The translations under genes were made by a program, and so were the position numbers. DNA of 64,000 bases from an uncultured Pseudomonadota bacterium (GTDB taxonomy: Bacteria > Myxococcota_A > Bradymonadia > Bradymonadales > Bradymonadaceae). How positions within the stretch are numbered: position 1 is the first letter of the stretch; each line of letters begins with the position of its first letter. This document shows positions 35,554 through 45,332 of the stretch, in pieces. The notes under the pieces are model-generated. The model did no database searches, was not told the origin of the DNA, and worked only from the letters and a program-made list of their open reading frames with translations. The DNA lies in NCBI GenBank assembly GCA_913057905.1, contig CAJXPB010000011.1, positions 27,972-91,971 of the forward strand, written 5' to 3'.

Positions 35554-36456
35554 TCAGCGGATGACCAGCACGGGACAATCGACCTCTTCGAGTACGTCCT
35601 GAACGGTGTTGTGTTCGAGCAGCCGCGATCCAGACGCGGTGATGACGATGTCGCCGTGCATCCCATCGACCATGCGTCCCAGCCAGCGGGTCTCCCGCGG
35701 CGACACCCGACGAAAATGGGTGTCGACACCCGCCGGTGCCAGCTTCTGGCGCGCCTTCTCCTGCATCTCGTCGGCTTCGTCGCGCGACTCGGTCTGCAGG
35801 AGGACGGTCATCATGGCGTTTGGCCCCGACATCAGGCCGGCGCCCGCCTCCAGGACCTTCATACTCTGTTCGGTGCCGTCGAAGACGGCGATGACCGACT
35901 GAATCGGGCGAACGCCCTTTTGCAAATACAGAACCGACGGCTGCAGGGCGTCGGCCGCGCCGCGTGCACTCGCTTCGAGCCGCATGTGCGAGCGGACCGA
36001 ACGCCCCTGGCTTTCGACGACAGCCAGATCGGTGGTCCCGGCGGCTTCGTTGAGCATCTCGCGCATTTTGCCGCGCTTGACCTGAAACTCGTATTCGACC
36101 TGCATACGCTGGCTGAGCATCTGCAGGATCTGGTGGACGCGCGTGGCGTGCGCCTGCAGCTCGCGCTGGATGGATCCGCGGCGAATCTCGCTGCTTCCAA
36201 ACCCCTGGGGAAGACTGATGCGTCGTGACGACGACAGCCCCTCGAGCTTCAGCAGATTCGGGTCCTCGACGAAGATCCCCTGGATGCCCACATGCAGGTG
36301 CGAGGCCAGTTGAGCGGCGGCCTCCAGCGCCCGGGTGCACTCGGCCGAGGTGTCGACCGCCACGAGCACGCGGGTGATCTGCAGACTCGTCGGCTCCTGG
36401 GCTGGCTCTGTGTCCGGCTCGTCGGACTCGCTGGTCTTGTCGGGTTCGTCAGTCAT
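35554..36456 (-). CDS. Universal stress protein, two-domain
   Basis: The protein is 300 residues from the ATG at 36456. After an acidic 25-residue lead, domain 1 begins ITRVLVAVDTSAECTRALEAAAQLA; domain 2 begins SVIAVFDGTEQSMKVLEAGAGLM and ends GDIVITASGSRLLEHNTVQDVLEEVDCPVLVIR. The second half resembles UspA with a possible nucleotide-binding loop near TASGSRLL, though it lacks a clear G-2x-G-9x-G(S/T) pattern. It overlaps the 3' end of the Lon-like protease gene by 8 bases, so the two are probably translated together. Confidence 0.88.
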   Translation of the reverse strand: MTDEPDKTSESDEPDTEPAQEPTSLQITRVLVAVDTSAECTRALEAAAQLASHLHVGIQGIFVEDPNLLKLEGLSSSRRISLPQGFGSSEIRRGSIQRELQAHATRVHQILQMLSQRMQVEYEFQVKRGKMREMLNEAAGTTDLAVVESQGRSVRSHMRLEASARGAADALQPSVLYLQKGVRPIQSVIAVFDGTEQSMKVLEAGAGLMSGPNAMMTVLLQTESRDEADEMQEKARQKLAPAGVDTHFRRVSPRETRWLGRMVDGMHGDIVITASGSRLLEHNTVQDVLEEVDCPVLVIR

Positions 36457-38908
36457 TGCTGGCAAACTCCTTTGCGCGCTGGGCCAGCTCGTCGAGTCGA
36501 GCTTCGACCATTCCGTTGAAAGTCCCCTCGGGATAGTGGCCGTCGTCGTCGGGCTCACCGGCGGTCCGGCCGGTCAGAACTTCGATCCCCTCGTCGAGGG
36601 TTTCGACGCCCCAGACGTTGAAGTCCCCGGCTTCGACGGCCTCGAGCACCGGAGTCTCGAGCATCAGGTTGTCGAGGTTTGCCTGGGGAATAACGACGCC
36701 CTGGTCGCCGGTCAGGCCCTTGCGCTTGCAGGTCTCGAAGAACCCCTCGATCTTGTGGTTGACCCCGCCGATCGGCTGGACTTGACCGTGCTGGTTGAGC
36801 GAGCCGGTGACCGCCACATTCTGGCGGATCGGCACCTCGGCCAGCTCCGACAGAAGGGCCACGGTCTCGGCCAGCGTCGCGCTGTCGCCGTCGACCCCGC
36901 CGTAAGATTGCTCGAAGACGAGGCTCGCCGACAACGAAAGCGGCCGCTCGCGGGCGTAACGCGCCCCGAGAAGTCCCTGAAGAATCAACACGCCCTTCGA
37001 GTGCAGCGGCCCGCCCAGATCGACCTCGCGCTCGATGTCGACCACCTCGCCATCACCCAACCGGGCGCGTGCGGTGATCCGGCTCGGCTTGCCGAAGGCG
37101 TAGTCATCGAGCTTGAGCACCGACAGGCCATTGATCTGTCCAACCTCTTCGCCGGCGGTGTCGATCAGGATCGTCTCGCGTTCGATCTGCTCCTGCATGC
37201 GGTCCTGGATGCGGGACTTTCGGCGCCTCTGAGCCTTAAGCGCCTGGTCGACGTCGGCGGCGGTCACGCAATCGCGGTCCTCGCGGCCGGCCCAGTAGTC
37301 GGCTTCGCGCAGCAGATCTTTGACCGATTCGCTCTCGGTCGAGACCTTCTCCTGGTCGCCGGCCAGACGAACCGCGCGTTCGACCACGCGACCGATACCC
37401 GAGGCATCGAAGGGGCGCAGCTCGTCGGCGTCGATATATGAGGAGAGCAGACTCGGATAGGCCTCCAGATTCGACGGATCGCGGTCCATCGACTCCTCGA
37501 AGTCGACGGCGACCTTGTAGAGCTCCGAGAACTCCGGATCCAGTTGGCTGAGCAGGTAGTAGAGTCGGCGTTCCCCGATGAGGACGATCTTGACGTCCAG
37601 CGGGATCGGCTCCGGTTCGACCGATACGGTGCGCGCGAGCCCCAGAATCTGGCGGGTCGACTCGATGCGGACTTCGTCGCTGAAGAGCGCACGTTTGAGC
37701 TGCTCCCAGGACAACTGGTTCATCAGCACCTTGCGGGCATCCAGTACCAGGTACCCGCCGTTGGCGCGGTGGAGCGCCCCCTCTTTGATGAGATTGAAGT
37801 CGGTCATCAGGGCGCCGAACTGCGCCATGTACTCGACGCTTCCGACCAGGTTCTCCAGCGTGGGATGGTCCTCGTAGACGACGGGCGCGCCGTCGGTATC
37901 GTCGTTATTGACCAGCACGTTGACCCGGTAGCGCCGGAACAACATGCCGTCGGGGCCGGCATCCATCGAGGCCGGCATCTGACCGCCGCCGCCCTGCTGC
38001 TGTTGCTGCATCTGCTGCATCTGTTTGGCCATCTGCGGATTCTGCTCCATCCGCGCGGCCTGGAGGATGTCGCCGGCCTTGTCGATGACGTCTTCCTCGA
38101 CCCGATCAAGGTAGTCGACGGCATCTTCCTGCTCGGAGTACCGGCTGCGCAGCTCGTCGAACAGGTCCGAGACGGCGAACTCGGCGACGTCGCGGTTGAG
38201 TTCCTCGATCCGGTTTCGCCGCTCCCGCTCCCATTTGGGCACGTTGCGCAGAGCATCCTGGAACTTGTCCTGGAGCTGCTCGATCTTTTCTTCGACCTCT
38301 TTGCGCTCCTCTTCGGGCAGCTCGTCGAATTCATCGGGCGGAATGACTTCGCCGTCGCGCACGGGAGCCAGGGCGATCCCGGCGGGGGTGCGGATGACGG
38401 TGATGTCTTCGCCTTCGGCCTCCTCTTTGAGCTGCTCGAAGGCCTCTTCCTGACGCTCCTGGAACTCCTCGTCGATCGACTGACGGCGCGTCTGATAGTC
38501 GTCGGACTCGAAGGCCGCCGGAATCACGGCCTTCAACTCGTCGATCAGCGAGTCCATGTCGCTTCGAAGCTGGCAACCACGTCCCGGCGGCAGCTCGAGC
38601 ATGCGCGGCTCGTTTTGGTCGTCGAAGTTGTGCACATAGCACCAATCCGAGGGCGTCTCCTCCTGGGCGGCCCGCTTTTCCAGAAAGCGCTCGACCGTCT
38701 CGTGCTTGCCCACGCCCGTGGGACCATGGGCAAAGAGGTTGTAGCCGTCCTTGTCGATGCCGATGCCGAACTCGATCGCTTCGACGGCGCGATCCTGGCC
38801 CAAAATATCGTCGTGGGGCTCCAGATCCTCGGTCGTCTCGAAGGAGAGGTCCTCGGGGTTACAACGCCAGCGGAGCTGGTCGATCGACAGCGGTTCAATG
38901 TCAGCCAT
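36449..38908 (-). CDS. Lon-family ATP-dependent protease (AAA plus Lon peptidase domain)
   Basis: The protein is 819 residues from the ATG at 38908. The N-terminal AAA domain has HGPTGVGKHETV (Walker A at 62-69, His instead of Ser/Thr after the Lys). A long charged helical insert runs about 120-330, including a Gln-rich patch (MQQMQQQQQGGGG). The AAA core resumes with HRANGGYLVLDARKVL and ends near residue 570. The Lon peptidase domain has Ser676 in GGVDGDSATLAE and Lys719 in GGVNHKIEGFFE, the catalytic dyad. The layout is that of LonH/YcbZ-type proteins (AAA_32 family), not classical Lon with an N-terminal substrate domain. Confidence 0.9.
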   Translation of the reverse strand: MADIEPLSIDQLRWRCNPEDLSFETTEDLEPHDDILGQDRAVEAIEFGIGIDKDGYNLFAHGPTGVGKHETVERFLEKRAAQEETPSDWCYVHNFDDQNEPRMLELPPGRGCQLRSDMDSLIDELKAVIPAAFESDDYQTRRQSIDEEFQERQEEAFEQLKEEAEGEDITVIRTPAGIALAPVRDGEVIPPDEFDELPEEERKEVEEKIEQLQDKFQDALRNVPKWERERRNRIEELNRDVAEFAVSDLFDELRSRYSEQEDAVDYLDRVEEDVIDKAGDILQAARMEQNPQMAKQMQQMQQQQQGGGGQMPASMDAGPDGMLFRRYRVNVLVNNDDTDGAPVVYEDHPTLENLVGSVEYMAQFGALMTDFNLIKEGALHRANGGYLVLDARKVLMNQLSWEQLKRALFSDEVRIESTRQILGLARTVSVEPEPIPLDVKIVLIGERRLYYLLSQLDPEFSELYKVAVDFEESMDRDPSNLEAYPSLLSSYIDADELRPFDASGIGRVVERAVRLAGDQEKVSTESESVKDLLREADYWAGREDRDCVTAADVDQALKAQRRRKSRIQDRMQEQIERETILIDTAGEEVGQINGLSVLKLDDYAFGKPSRITARARLGDGEVVDIEREVDLGGPLHSKGVLILQGLLGARYARERPLSLSASLVFEQSYGGVDGDSATLAETVALLSELAEVPIRQNVAVTGSLNQHGQVQPIGGVNHKIEGFFETCKRKGLTGDQGVVIPQANLDNLMLETPVLEAVEAGDFNVWGVETLDEGIEVLTGRTAGEPDDDGHYPEGTFNGMVEARLDELAQRAKEFASND

Positions 38909-39009
38909 GTTTACACGTGTTTTCAAGAAACGAAGACATCGGAATTCGACACAATTAACGTTAGCACACACCCGCCCATAGCAATCCCACCGGTGACCGG
39001 CCAGCGACT

Positions 39010-39040
39010 AAAAAAGGCCGGCCCCGACGAGAGACCGGCC
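39010..39040 (-). terminator. Intrinsic terminator of bcp
   Basis: GGCCGG (39016-39021) pairs with CCGGCC (39035-39040), with the loop CCCCGACGAGAGA. Six A residues at 39010-39015 become the U-tract for minus-strand transcripts, so this ends the bcp transcript about 24 bases after its stop. Confidence 0.75.
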
Positions 39041-39063
39041 ATCGAACCTGGTAGGTGGGGGCG

Positions 39064-39537
39064 TCATTCGGGCAGATCGCGCAACAGACGTTCGACGTGG
39101 CCCTTGGCCTGGACGTTGTCCTGGATGTCGACCAAGGTGCCGCCCTCATCGATCAAGAAGGTCGAGCGGACGATGCCCTCGTAGGTGTTGCCGAAGGTCG
39201 TTTTTTCGCGCCAGACGCCGTAGCGCTGGGCGACCTCCTGGTCGGGGTCGGCCAGCAGCGTGAAATTCAGGTCGTGCTTGGCGCGAAAATCGGCGTGACT
39301 GTCGACGGAGTCGGGCGAGACGCCCAGCACCCGCCAGCCGTGCTCTTCGAACTGGCCGAGGTTGTCGCGAAAATCGCAGGCCTCGGTGGTACACCCCGGC
39401 GTGTCGTCCTGCGGGTAGAAGTACAGCACCACATTCTGGCCCTCCAAGTCGGAGAGCCTCACGGTACCTGAATCATCGGAGTCGAGCTCAAAGTCGGGGG
39501 CCGGGTCTCCGACATCCAGCTTCGGATTCTCGCCCAT
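39064..39537 (-). CDS. bcp: Thioredoxin-dependent thiol peroxidase BCP
   Basis: BCP reduces hydrogen peroxide and organic peroxides. The protein is 157 residues from the ATG at 39537, which has CAGGAGA about eight bases upstream. The active loop YPQDDTPGCTTEACDFRD contains Cys49 (peroxidatic) and Cys54 (resolving), as in E. coli-type BCP. The C-terminus reads RSTFLIDEGGTLVDIQ. It is cytoplasmic. Its start is 13 bases from the stop of the S41 protease gene, so both may share a transcript. Confidence 0.96.
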   Translation of the reverse strand: MGENPKLDVGDPAPDFELDSDDSGTVRLSDLEGQNVVLYFYPQDDTPGCTTEACDFRDNLGQFEEHGWRVLGVSPDSVDSHADFRAKHDLNFTLLADPDQEVAQRYGVWREKTTFGNTYEGIVRSTFLIDEGGTLVDIQDNVQAKGHVERLLRDLPE

Positions 39538-39550
39538 TGTCGTTCTCCTG

Positions 39551-42500
39551 TCAGCGTCGGTAGATGAAGACGTTTTCGGTGATCTGCATGCCATCGGAGT
39601 CGCGCGCCACGACCGCCACGCGGTTCATGCCCTGGTACAGCGGCACCGACTGTTCAAATTGAGCGCTCGCCCCGCCGACGCCGGTGTAGTTCAGCTTGTT
39701 GGACATCACATTCGAGGCGTCTTCGCGGTGATAGACGAAGACGTAGTAGTCCTTGACCGACGCATTGTCCGAGACCGTGCCTTTGACGGTTACCGATTCG
39801 TCGTCGGTGATCCGCGCATCGGTGGCGATCTTGACCTGAGGTGCCTGGAACCAGGACCAGGTGGCCGGCTGGGAGGGCTCGGCCGACCCGTTCGTCGAGT
39901 AGTCGACGGAATCGCGGGCGACCCATCCGGAGCGGGCGCCGAAGTCGATCTCGAGCCACTTTTCGGTCTCGGCCAGCACCGGGAACCGGGAGCCGCTCTG
40001 AAGCTGCGCGACCACATCGCTTCGACCCGAGGCCGCCACGTGTACCGGCGTCTTCTCGCCGCCGGCCGTCACCTGCCCCGAGGCCTTCGAGACCTCGAGG
40101 GTCTCGCCGCTGAACGGGACGGTCAGCTTCTTTTGCAGGTACTCGCGGAAGGTCGTGTCGTAGATGTCGACCTCCAGCTTGATGTCCTGCCCGTTTTTGG
40201 GCTTTTCCTTGACCCGGAATTTGAAGGTCGCCGTCTGTTGGCCGCCCTCGGGCACGGAGTCGAGTTTGACCCGGCCGCGCTCCAGGTAGACGGCCTCTTC
40301 GGCCAGGTTCTTCAGGTAGACCTGCGTCTCGGCGCTGTCGGCCTTGCCGACATTTCGGACGAAGACATCGAAGGTGACTTCCTCGTCGAGCTGGAAGACC
40401 CCGTCGCCGTTGGCGTCCTCGATGTCGTAGCTGAAGGCAAATTGCGGCCGCTCGAGGCCCTGAAGAAGGATCTCGTGGGTGCGCGGCTCGCCGAAGCTCT
40501 CTTTTTCGTCGCTGAGACTGAATTTCACCACGTCGTGGCGGGTCGGCAGATCCTTGGGCACGTCGACGTTGACGGTCCACGACTGCGTTTCACCGGGTTT
40601 GACCTGACCGAACAGAAACTCCCGGTCATCCAGGGCGCTCGTCGCCGACTCGGTCAGCGCCTTGGTCCGGTAGACCGGCTCGTCGCCGTTGTTGGTGATG
40701 GTGGCGGTCATCTTGAAGGTGTCGCCGGAGCGAAGCGTGGTGTCTCCCTGCACCGGCACCAGCTCGCCGGCGTCGTTTTCTTCGACCTTCTGGGTGGAGA
40801 CCTCGAAGTCGAGGTTCGCCTGCTCGGGCGTCGGTCCCTGCTGCCAGTCGACGTCCTGCTTGGCCAACTTCGCCTTGATGGCCTCCATCTCGCGCTGGTG
40901 GATCTTCTGGAGCTCGGGCTGGATGCGGCTCAAAAGCTCCTTGCGGTTTTTGGTGCCACTTACACTGGCCAGAAGCTGCTGGCTCATATTGATCTGGAAG
41001 TCCCGCTCGAATGCGTTGCGGTCCTCGTATTCGTCTCGCTCTTCGATCGATTCCTTCAGGTACCGGATGAAGACGAGCCCCTCGTCTTTGGCGACCTTCT
41101 CGGCGGTATTCGACAGGTGGCTCTGCAGGTCCTCCTCGCGAACGATGTTGTCCGACAGGAACATGTTGACCTGCTCGTCGGCGATCAGCGCCGGGATGAC
41201 CCGCAGGTCCGGGGTGATACCCTGGCCCTGGATCGATACGCCACCGGGCGTCAGATACTGAGCGATGGTCAGCTTCAGCGCCGACTTGTCCTGGAAGGGG
41301 TACATCACCTGGACGGTCCCCTTGCCGAAGGTCTTGTCGCCGACGACCAGCGCCCGGCCGTTGTTCTGCAGGGCGCCGCTGACGATCTCGGAGGCCGACG
41401 CACTCCCGTCGTTGACCAGCACCATCATCGGGTAGTCCGGCTCGGTGCCCGACTTGGTGGCGGTCTTCTTTTCGCGCATCTTGTTGCCCACCCCGACGGT
41501 GCTGACGATCGTGCCCTTGTCCAGAAACAGGTCACTGACTTTGACGGCCTGGTCGAGCAGCCCGCCCGGGTTGTCGCGCATGTCGAGTACCAACCCCTCC
41601 ATGCCGCCCATCTTCTCTTTGAGCTTCTTGAGGTGCTCCTGCAGGTCGCTGTAGGTGTTGGCCTGGAAGTTCTTGATGCGCACGTACCCGACCTTGTCGT
41701 CGAGCGGCTCGCTGTTGATCGACTGAATCTCGATGACCGCACGCGTGATCGTAAATTTGCGCGGCTCGCTCCACCCCTTCCGTTCGACCCAGATATTGAT
41801 GTCGGTCCCCGGTTCGCCGCGCATCATGTTGACGGCATCCTGCAGGTTCATGTTGATCGTCGACTCTTCGCCGATGCGCACGATCCGGTCGCGCGACTGG
41901 ATGCCCTGCTTGGCCGCCGGCGTCCCGTCGATGGGACTGATCACGGTCAACCGGCCGTCGCGGATCGAGATGACGATCCCGAGCCCGCCGAACTCCCCGC
42001 CGGTCTGGGTCTGCATCTCCTCGTAATAGCGAGGTGGCAGAAGCGTGCTGTGGGGATCCAGCGTGCTCAGCATGCCGTTGATGGCAGCATACTCCACATC
42101 GCGGAAGTCTTTGTCCTCGGGCGGCTCGGTGTGCTGCTCGATGAACTGAAAGATCTCGCGGAGCCGGAAGCTCAGCTCCCACATGCTCTCGAGATTCGCG
42201 ACGTTGAAGTCCTTCGAGGCGGTATTGACCTCGACGGTGATCGTCTTCGGCTTGTCGCGGTTTCCCTGATAGTCGACCACGACCGCCGGCAACATGCTCT
42301 GGACCTCGTCGAGGCCCGACACGAGCATGTCCGACGGCGAGATCCGCTCCGGTTCGACGTAATTGTCCTTGATCCGGATCAGGGCCTTGTTGATGACCTT
42401 CAGATCCGAGAGGTCCTTTTTGGCGGAGTTGGCCTCCGAGGCCGAGACCTCCGCGTTTTCGAGGTCAAACTGTACGCCGCGTTCGCCGAACTGGATGCTC

Positions 42501-42583
42501 AGCACGAACGCGATACTCAGGGAGAGGAAAGCGACCACGTAGCGGCCGCGAGACTTCAACATCGAAAAGAGTTTGTCGGTCAT
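39551..42583 (-). CDS. Large S41 (CtpA-type) protease with C-terminal beta and SH3-like domains
   Basis: The protein is 1010 residues. A membrane helix (YVVAFLSLSIAFVLSI, residues 15-30) anchors it. The PDZ domain (about 195-275) has GGEFGGLGIVISIRDGRLTVISPIDG. The S41 protease core follows, with KVGYVRIKNFQANT, LVLDMRDNPGGLLDQAV, Ser396 in NDGSASASE and Lys421 in GDKTFGKGTVQ, the Ser/Lys dyad. After about 560 come repeated beta modules, then an SH3-like domain near 870-920 (VAQLQSGSRFPVLAETEKWLEIDF) and a final Ig-like strand set. This layout is known in myxobacterial S41 proteins. Its substrates are unknown. Confidence 0.9.
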   Translation of the reverse strand: MTDKLFSMLKSRGRYVVAFLSLSIAFVLSIQFGERGVQFDLENAEVSASEANSAKKDLSDLKVINKALIRIKDNYVEPERISPSDMLVSGLDEVQSMLPAVVVDYQGNRDKPKTITVEVNTASKDFNVANLESMWELSFRLREIFQFIEQHTEPPEDKDFRDVEYAAINGMLSTLDPHSTLLPPRYYEEMQTQTGGEFGGLGIVISIRDGRLTVISPIDGTPAAKQGIQSRDRIVRIGEESTINMNLQDAVNMMRGEPGTDINIWVERKGWSEPRKFTITRAVIEIQSINSEPLDDKVGYVRIKNFQANTYSDLQEHLKKLKEKMGGMEGLVLDMRDNPGGLLDQAVKVSDLFLDKGTIVSTVGVGNKMREKKTATKSGTEPDYPMMVLVNDGSASASEIVSGALQNNGRALVVGDKTFGKGTVQVMYPFQDKSALKLTIAQYLTPGGVSIQGQGITPDLRVIPALIADEQVNMFLSDNIVREEDLQSHLSNTAEKVAKDEGLVFIRYLKESIEERDEYEDRNAFERDFQINMSQQLLASVSGTKNRKELLSRIQPELQKIHQREMEAIKAKLAKQDVDWQQGPTPEQANLDFEVSTQKVEENDAGELVPVQGDTTLRSGDTFKMTATITNNGDEPVYRTKALTESATSALDDREFLFGQVKPGETQSWTVNVDVPKDLPTRHDVVKFSLSDEKESFGEPRTHEILLQGLERPQFAFSYDIEDANGDGVFQLDEEVTFDVFVRNVGKADSAETQVYLKNLAEEAVYLERGRVKLDSVPEGGQQTATFKFRVKEKPKNGQDIKLEVDIYDTTFREYLQKKLTVPFSGETLEVSKASGQVTAGGEKTPVHVAASGRSDVVAQLQSGSRFPVLAETEKWLEIDFGARSGWVARDSVDYSTNGSAEPSQPATWSWFQAPQVKIATDARITDDESVTVKGTVSDNASVKDYYVFVYHREDASNVMSNKLNYTGVGGASAQFEQSVPLYQGMNRVAVVARDSDGMQITENVFIYRR

Positions 42584-42745
42584 ACGTTGGAATGTCCCGT
42601 ATTGTATCGGGTGGGTCGACAGGTCGTGCCTATCCTAAGGACCGATACGGCTGCCGCCAAGATGTGATTCGTGGCTCCATCACGCATCGCCTTGGCACAA
42701 ACGGAAGATCCCCCCGGAACATTCCCTTGTGAGCAGGACTGCCTG

Positions 42746-44860
42746 CTAGAAGTCCTCTCCCCTGCAATTGTCGGCGCCCTGGTCGCTCTCTTTGCACGAG
42801 TTCTCGAAGTAGTCGTACTCCACGACCACGAAGTCCTCGGCGATCCCGGAATCGGTCTCCGAGGGTTCCGGGCCATACGAGCCGTAAAACCCGATCGAGT
42901 TGAACTGAGCAAAGTAGTCGAATCCATCCTCGCGGCTGCGCGGCACGAACTCCCCGTTTACGAAGACCTGCAGCGAGGCCGAGATCGGCGTGCGCGACAA
43001 CTGATAGTCGCTGGCCCGGGCGTTCGCCGCATTGATGATCGACGTCAGAATCCCGGTCAGATTGTCGGCCCCGACGCACAGCGAGGCCGAGTTTCCACTC
43101 GACAGCTTCGAAACCTCCTCGTAGACCGGGGCCGCGCGGGCGCCGCAGTTATCCTTGTCGACGATCGAGAAGGCCTGAGTGTGTTTGGGATAAAAGTTGG
43201 TGTAGTCCGACGCCGAGGCGTTTCCATCGCGGATCGAGTTCGACGAGTCGTCGGTCATGAAGATAGTGATCACGTTCGCCCCGGACCGGATCCGGCGCGT
43301 CGGTGGCGGCATGCCCTGAAGCCCCAGCATGCGCGTCAATCCGATCTTGCCGTTTTTCAGTCCGTACTCATCGCCGTTGCTGCATTGATAGGACCCCTGC
43401 TCCTGGCAGTCGGTCACACCTGTGTCGACGGCATTTGAGAACTGCGCGGGATTTTTCGTCCAACCCGGCGACCTGAGCATGCCGTCATTTCCGTCGACCA
43501 TGTTGGTGACCCCCAGCCGGTAGTCGAGCTGGACGCCCTGAAGCTGCGTGACGAATTGCTGGGCGAAGGCCGAGACGGTGCTGTTAAACGAGCCCATCGA
43601 CCCGGACTGGTCTAGCACCCAGTAGAACTCCGCCTTCGGGATGTCGCTGTCGGGCTTGAAGGTCGCACAACCATCCAGGGGTTGGTCGGGGATCTCGGCG
43701 ATATTCGTGGTGTTGACCAGATCGCTGAGCTGAAACCGAACCTGTTCGCGGCTCTCGTACACGTCTCGCGGTGTGACGGCGACCGAATAGAGCGCCTGCT
43801 TGGGGCCGCTGACGTTCTCGCGGTAGATGATCGATACCTCCACGCGGAACCAGTTCTTTTTCTGACCCGCCGTGGTGGGCAGCGGATCCTTGACCGCTCC
43901 CTGTCCAAAGTCAGCCAACTTGAACAGCAGCTCCTGGCGCAGCTTCTTGGCAGACCACTTCGGCGAGACCTTGATGGCGTACCGGCCGATCGAGGCCTGC
44001 TGGCCGCCGTGGTTCTCGAAGTTCGACCCGGTGTAATCGGTCCCACCCTGCTCGACTCCGAGCGAAAGGACGGCGGGCCGGACCCTGTCGGCCATCGCGT
44101 CGTAGGGGCTTGGCTCCCCGGATGCGGCATTCTGAGACAGCACAAAGCCATGGACGGTGGTCAACGGATCGCCGTAGACCGCGGTGGCCATCGGATCGGA
44201 GGTGGCAGACTGCAGCAGCGTCAAGTTCCTGTAGTTGCTCAAGGCCTTGCGAAGTCCGATACGCCAGTTCCCGCGGTTGTTCGTGTAGTAATTGATGATT
44301 TCGTCTTCGGGGCCGAGCGCCTCGCTCTTCTCGCACGCATCGACTCGCCAAAGTTCCCGGTCGAGTTTGTCTTTTTCCGGAAAGGTCTGAGGGCGGTTCG
44401 GGTCCGTCCCGAGTTCGAGTTCCCTAAAGTCGTTCACCCCGTCGTTGTCCGTATCGGCCTTGCAGGGATTCGTACCCTCTTCGAGCTCCTCGAAGTCGCT
44501 GAGTTTGTCATCGTCGGTATCCGCGTTGGTCGGGCTGGTGCATAAATCCTCCTCGTCGCAGTTGTTCAGACCGTCAGCGTCGGTATCGAGGTCCTCTCGG
44601 CAAGATGGGCCCGCGTCGGCATCTGTACCGCCGTCGGGCTCGGTGTCGCCGGAATCGCCGTCCGGCTCACCCATGTCGACGTCCGGCTCCTCGCCGCCAT
44701 CGGCATCGACTCCGCCGTCGTTCTCCACGTCGACATCCCCGGCGTCCATCACGTCTGTGTCACCGCCAGGCCCTCCGTCTTGCCCGTTCGGCGGAGTCGA
44801 AGAGTCACCACAGGCCGCGAAGCCGACCACGAATATTGCCAAGACAATTATTTTTCGCAT
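42746..44860 (-). CDS. VWA-domain lipoprotein with calcium-binding linker
   Basis: The protein is 704 residues. The lipobox is VGFAAC with Cys17. An Asp/Gly-rich linker (about 20-85) is followed by thrombospondin type-3-like repeats (DTDADGLNNCDEEDLC, NADTDDDKLSDFEELEEGTN, ADTDNDGVNDFRELELGTDP) that probably bind calcium. A VWA domain starts near residue 400 with FYWVLDQSGSMGSF, the complete D-x-S-x-S MIDAS motif. The ATG at 44860 has GAGAGGGC upstream. Such proteins are surface adhesins or receptors in delta-proteobacteria; the ligand is unknown. The gap to the S41 gene is 162 bases. Confidence 0.9.
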   Translation of the reverse strand: MRKIIVLAIFVVGFAACGDSSTPPNGQDGGPGGDTDVMDAGDVDVENDGGVDADGGEEPDVDMGEPDGDSGDTEPDGGTDADAGPSCREDLDTDADGLNNCDEEDLCTSPTNADTDDDKLSDFEELEEGTNPCKADTDNDGVNDFRELELGTDPNRPQTFPEKDKLDRELWRVDACEKSEALGPEDEIINYYTNNRGNWRIGLRKALSNYRNLTLLQSATSDPMATAVYGDPLTTVHGFVLSQNAASGEPSPYDAMADRVRPAVLSLGVEQGGTDYTGSNFENHGGQQASIGRYAIKVSPKWSAKKLRQELLFKLADFGQGAVKDPLPTTAGQKKNWFRVEVSIIYRENVSGPKQALYSVAVTPRDVYESREQVRFQLSDLVNTTNIAEIPDQPLDGCATFKPDSDIPKAEFYWVLDQSGSMGSFNSTVSAFAQQFVTQLQGVQLDYRLGVTNMVDGNDGMLRSPGWTKNPAQFSNAVDTGVTDCQEQGSYQCSNGDEYGLKNGKIGLTRMLGLQGMPPPTRRIRSGANVITIFMTDDSSNSIRDGNASASDYTNFYPKHTQAFSIVDKDNCGARAAPVYEEVSKLSSGNSASLCVGADNLTGILTSIINAANARASDYQLSRTPISASLQVFVNGEFVPRSREDGFDYFAQFNSIGFYGSYGPEPSETDSGIAEDFVVVEYDYFENSCKESDQGADNCRGEDF

Positions 44861-44952
44861 TGCTGCCCTCTCCGCAGAAAAAGCTATTGTTTCCTATTCT
44901 ACGGTATCGGACGCGGAAATGCGGATCAAAAACTCACTTGGCGAGGCACGAT

Positions 44953-45282
44953 CTAGTGCAGGCTCGCGTCGGAGACGAGATTCAGCAGCACCACCCCCGC
45001 GATGATCAACACAATCCCGGCGATGGCCGGCGCATCGAGCCTGGTGCCAAAGTACAGCCACCCCACCGCCGCGATCAGCGCCACGCCCGCCCCCGCCCAG
45101 GTCGCATACGCCACGCCGATGGGAATCGACCGCAGCGTCAACGACAGAAAATAAAACGAGGCCCCGTAGCCGACGACCACTCGGATCGACGGCATCAATT
45201 GCGTAAACCCGGCGGAGCTCTTCAGCGAAGAGGTCGCGACGACCTCGCAGACGATGGCGGACAACAAATAAAAGTAGGGCAT
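44953..45282 (-). CDS. Small multidrug resistance (SMR) family transporter
   Basis: The protein is 109 residues from the ATG at 45282 with four hydrophobic helices: PYFYLLSAIVCEVVATSSLK with the essential Glu13, IRVVVGYGASFYFLSLTL, IPIGVAYATWAGAGVALIAAVG with the family's A-Y-x-x-W-x-G block, and IAGIVLIIAGVVLLNLVS. The family contains EmrE-type drug exporters and guanidinium exporters; the sequence does not tell which. The nearest genes do not indicate a substrate. The longer frame at 45336 is not supported. Confidence 0.95.
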   Translation of the reverse strand: MPYFYLLSAIVCEVVATSSLKSSAGFTQLMPSIRVVVGYGASFYFLSLTLRSIPIGVAYATWAGAGVALIAAVGWLYFGTRLDAPAIAGIVLIIAGVVLLNLVSDASLH

Positions 45283-45332
45283 GGTGGACGGCCCGGACTT
45301 AGAGTCACAGATGCGCGCTCCCAACCACCACC

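Noticed and set aside
39659..42667. A 1002-codon open frame on the plus strand opposite the S41 protease gene
   Set aside because: It is the antisense shadow of a well-supported protease (PDZ, Ser396/Lys421). High GC content makes long antisense frames common here; no domain was seen in it.
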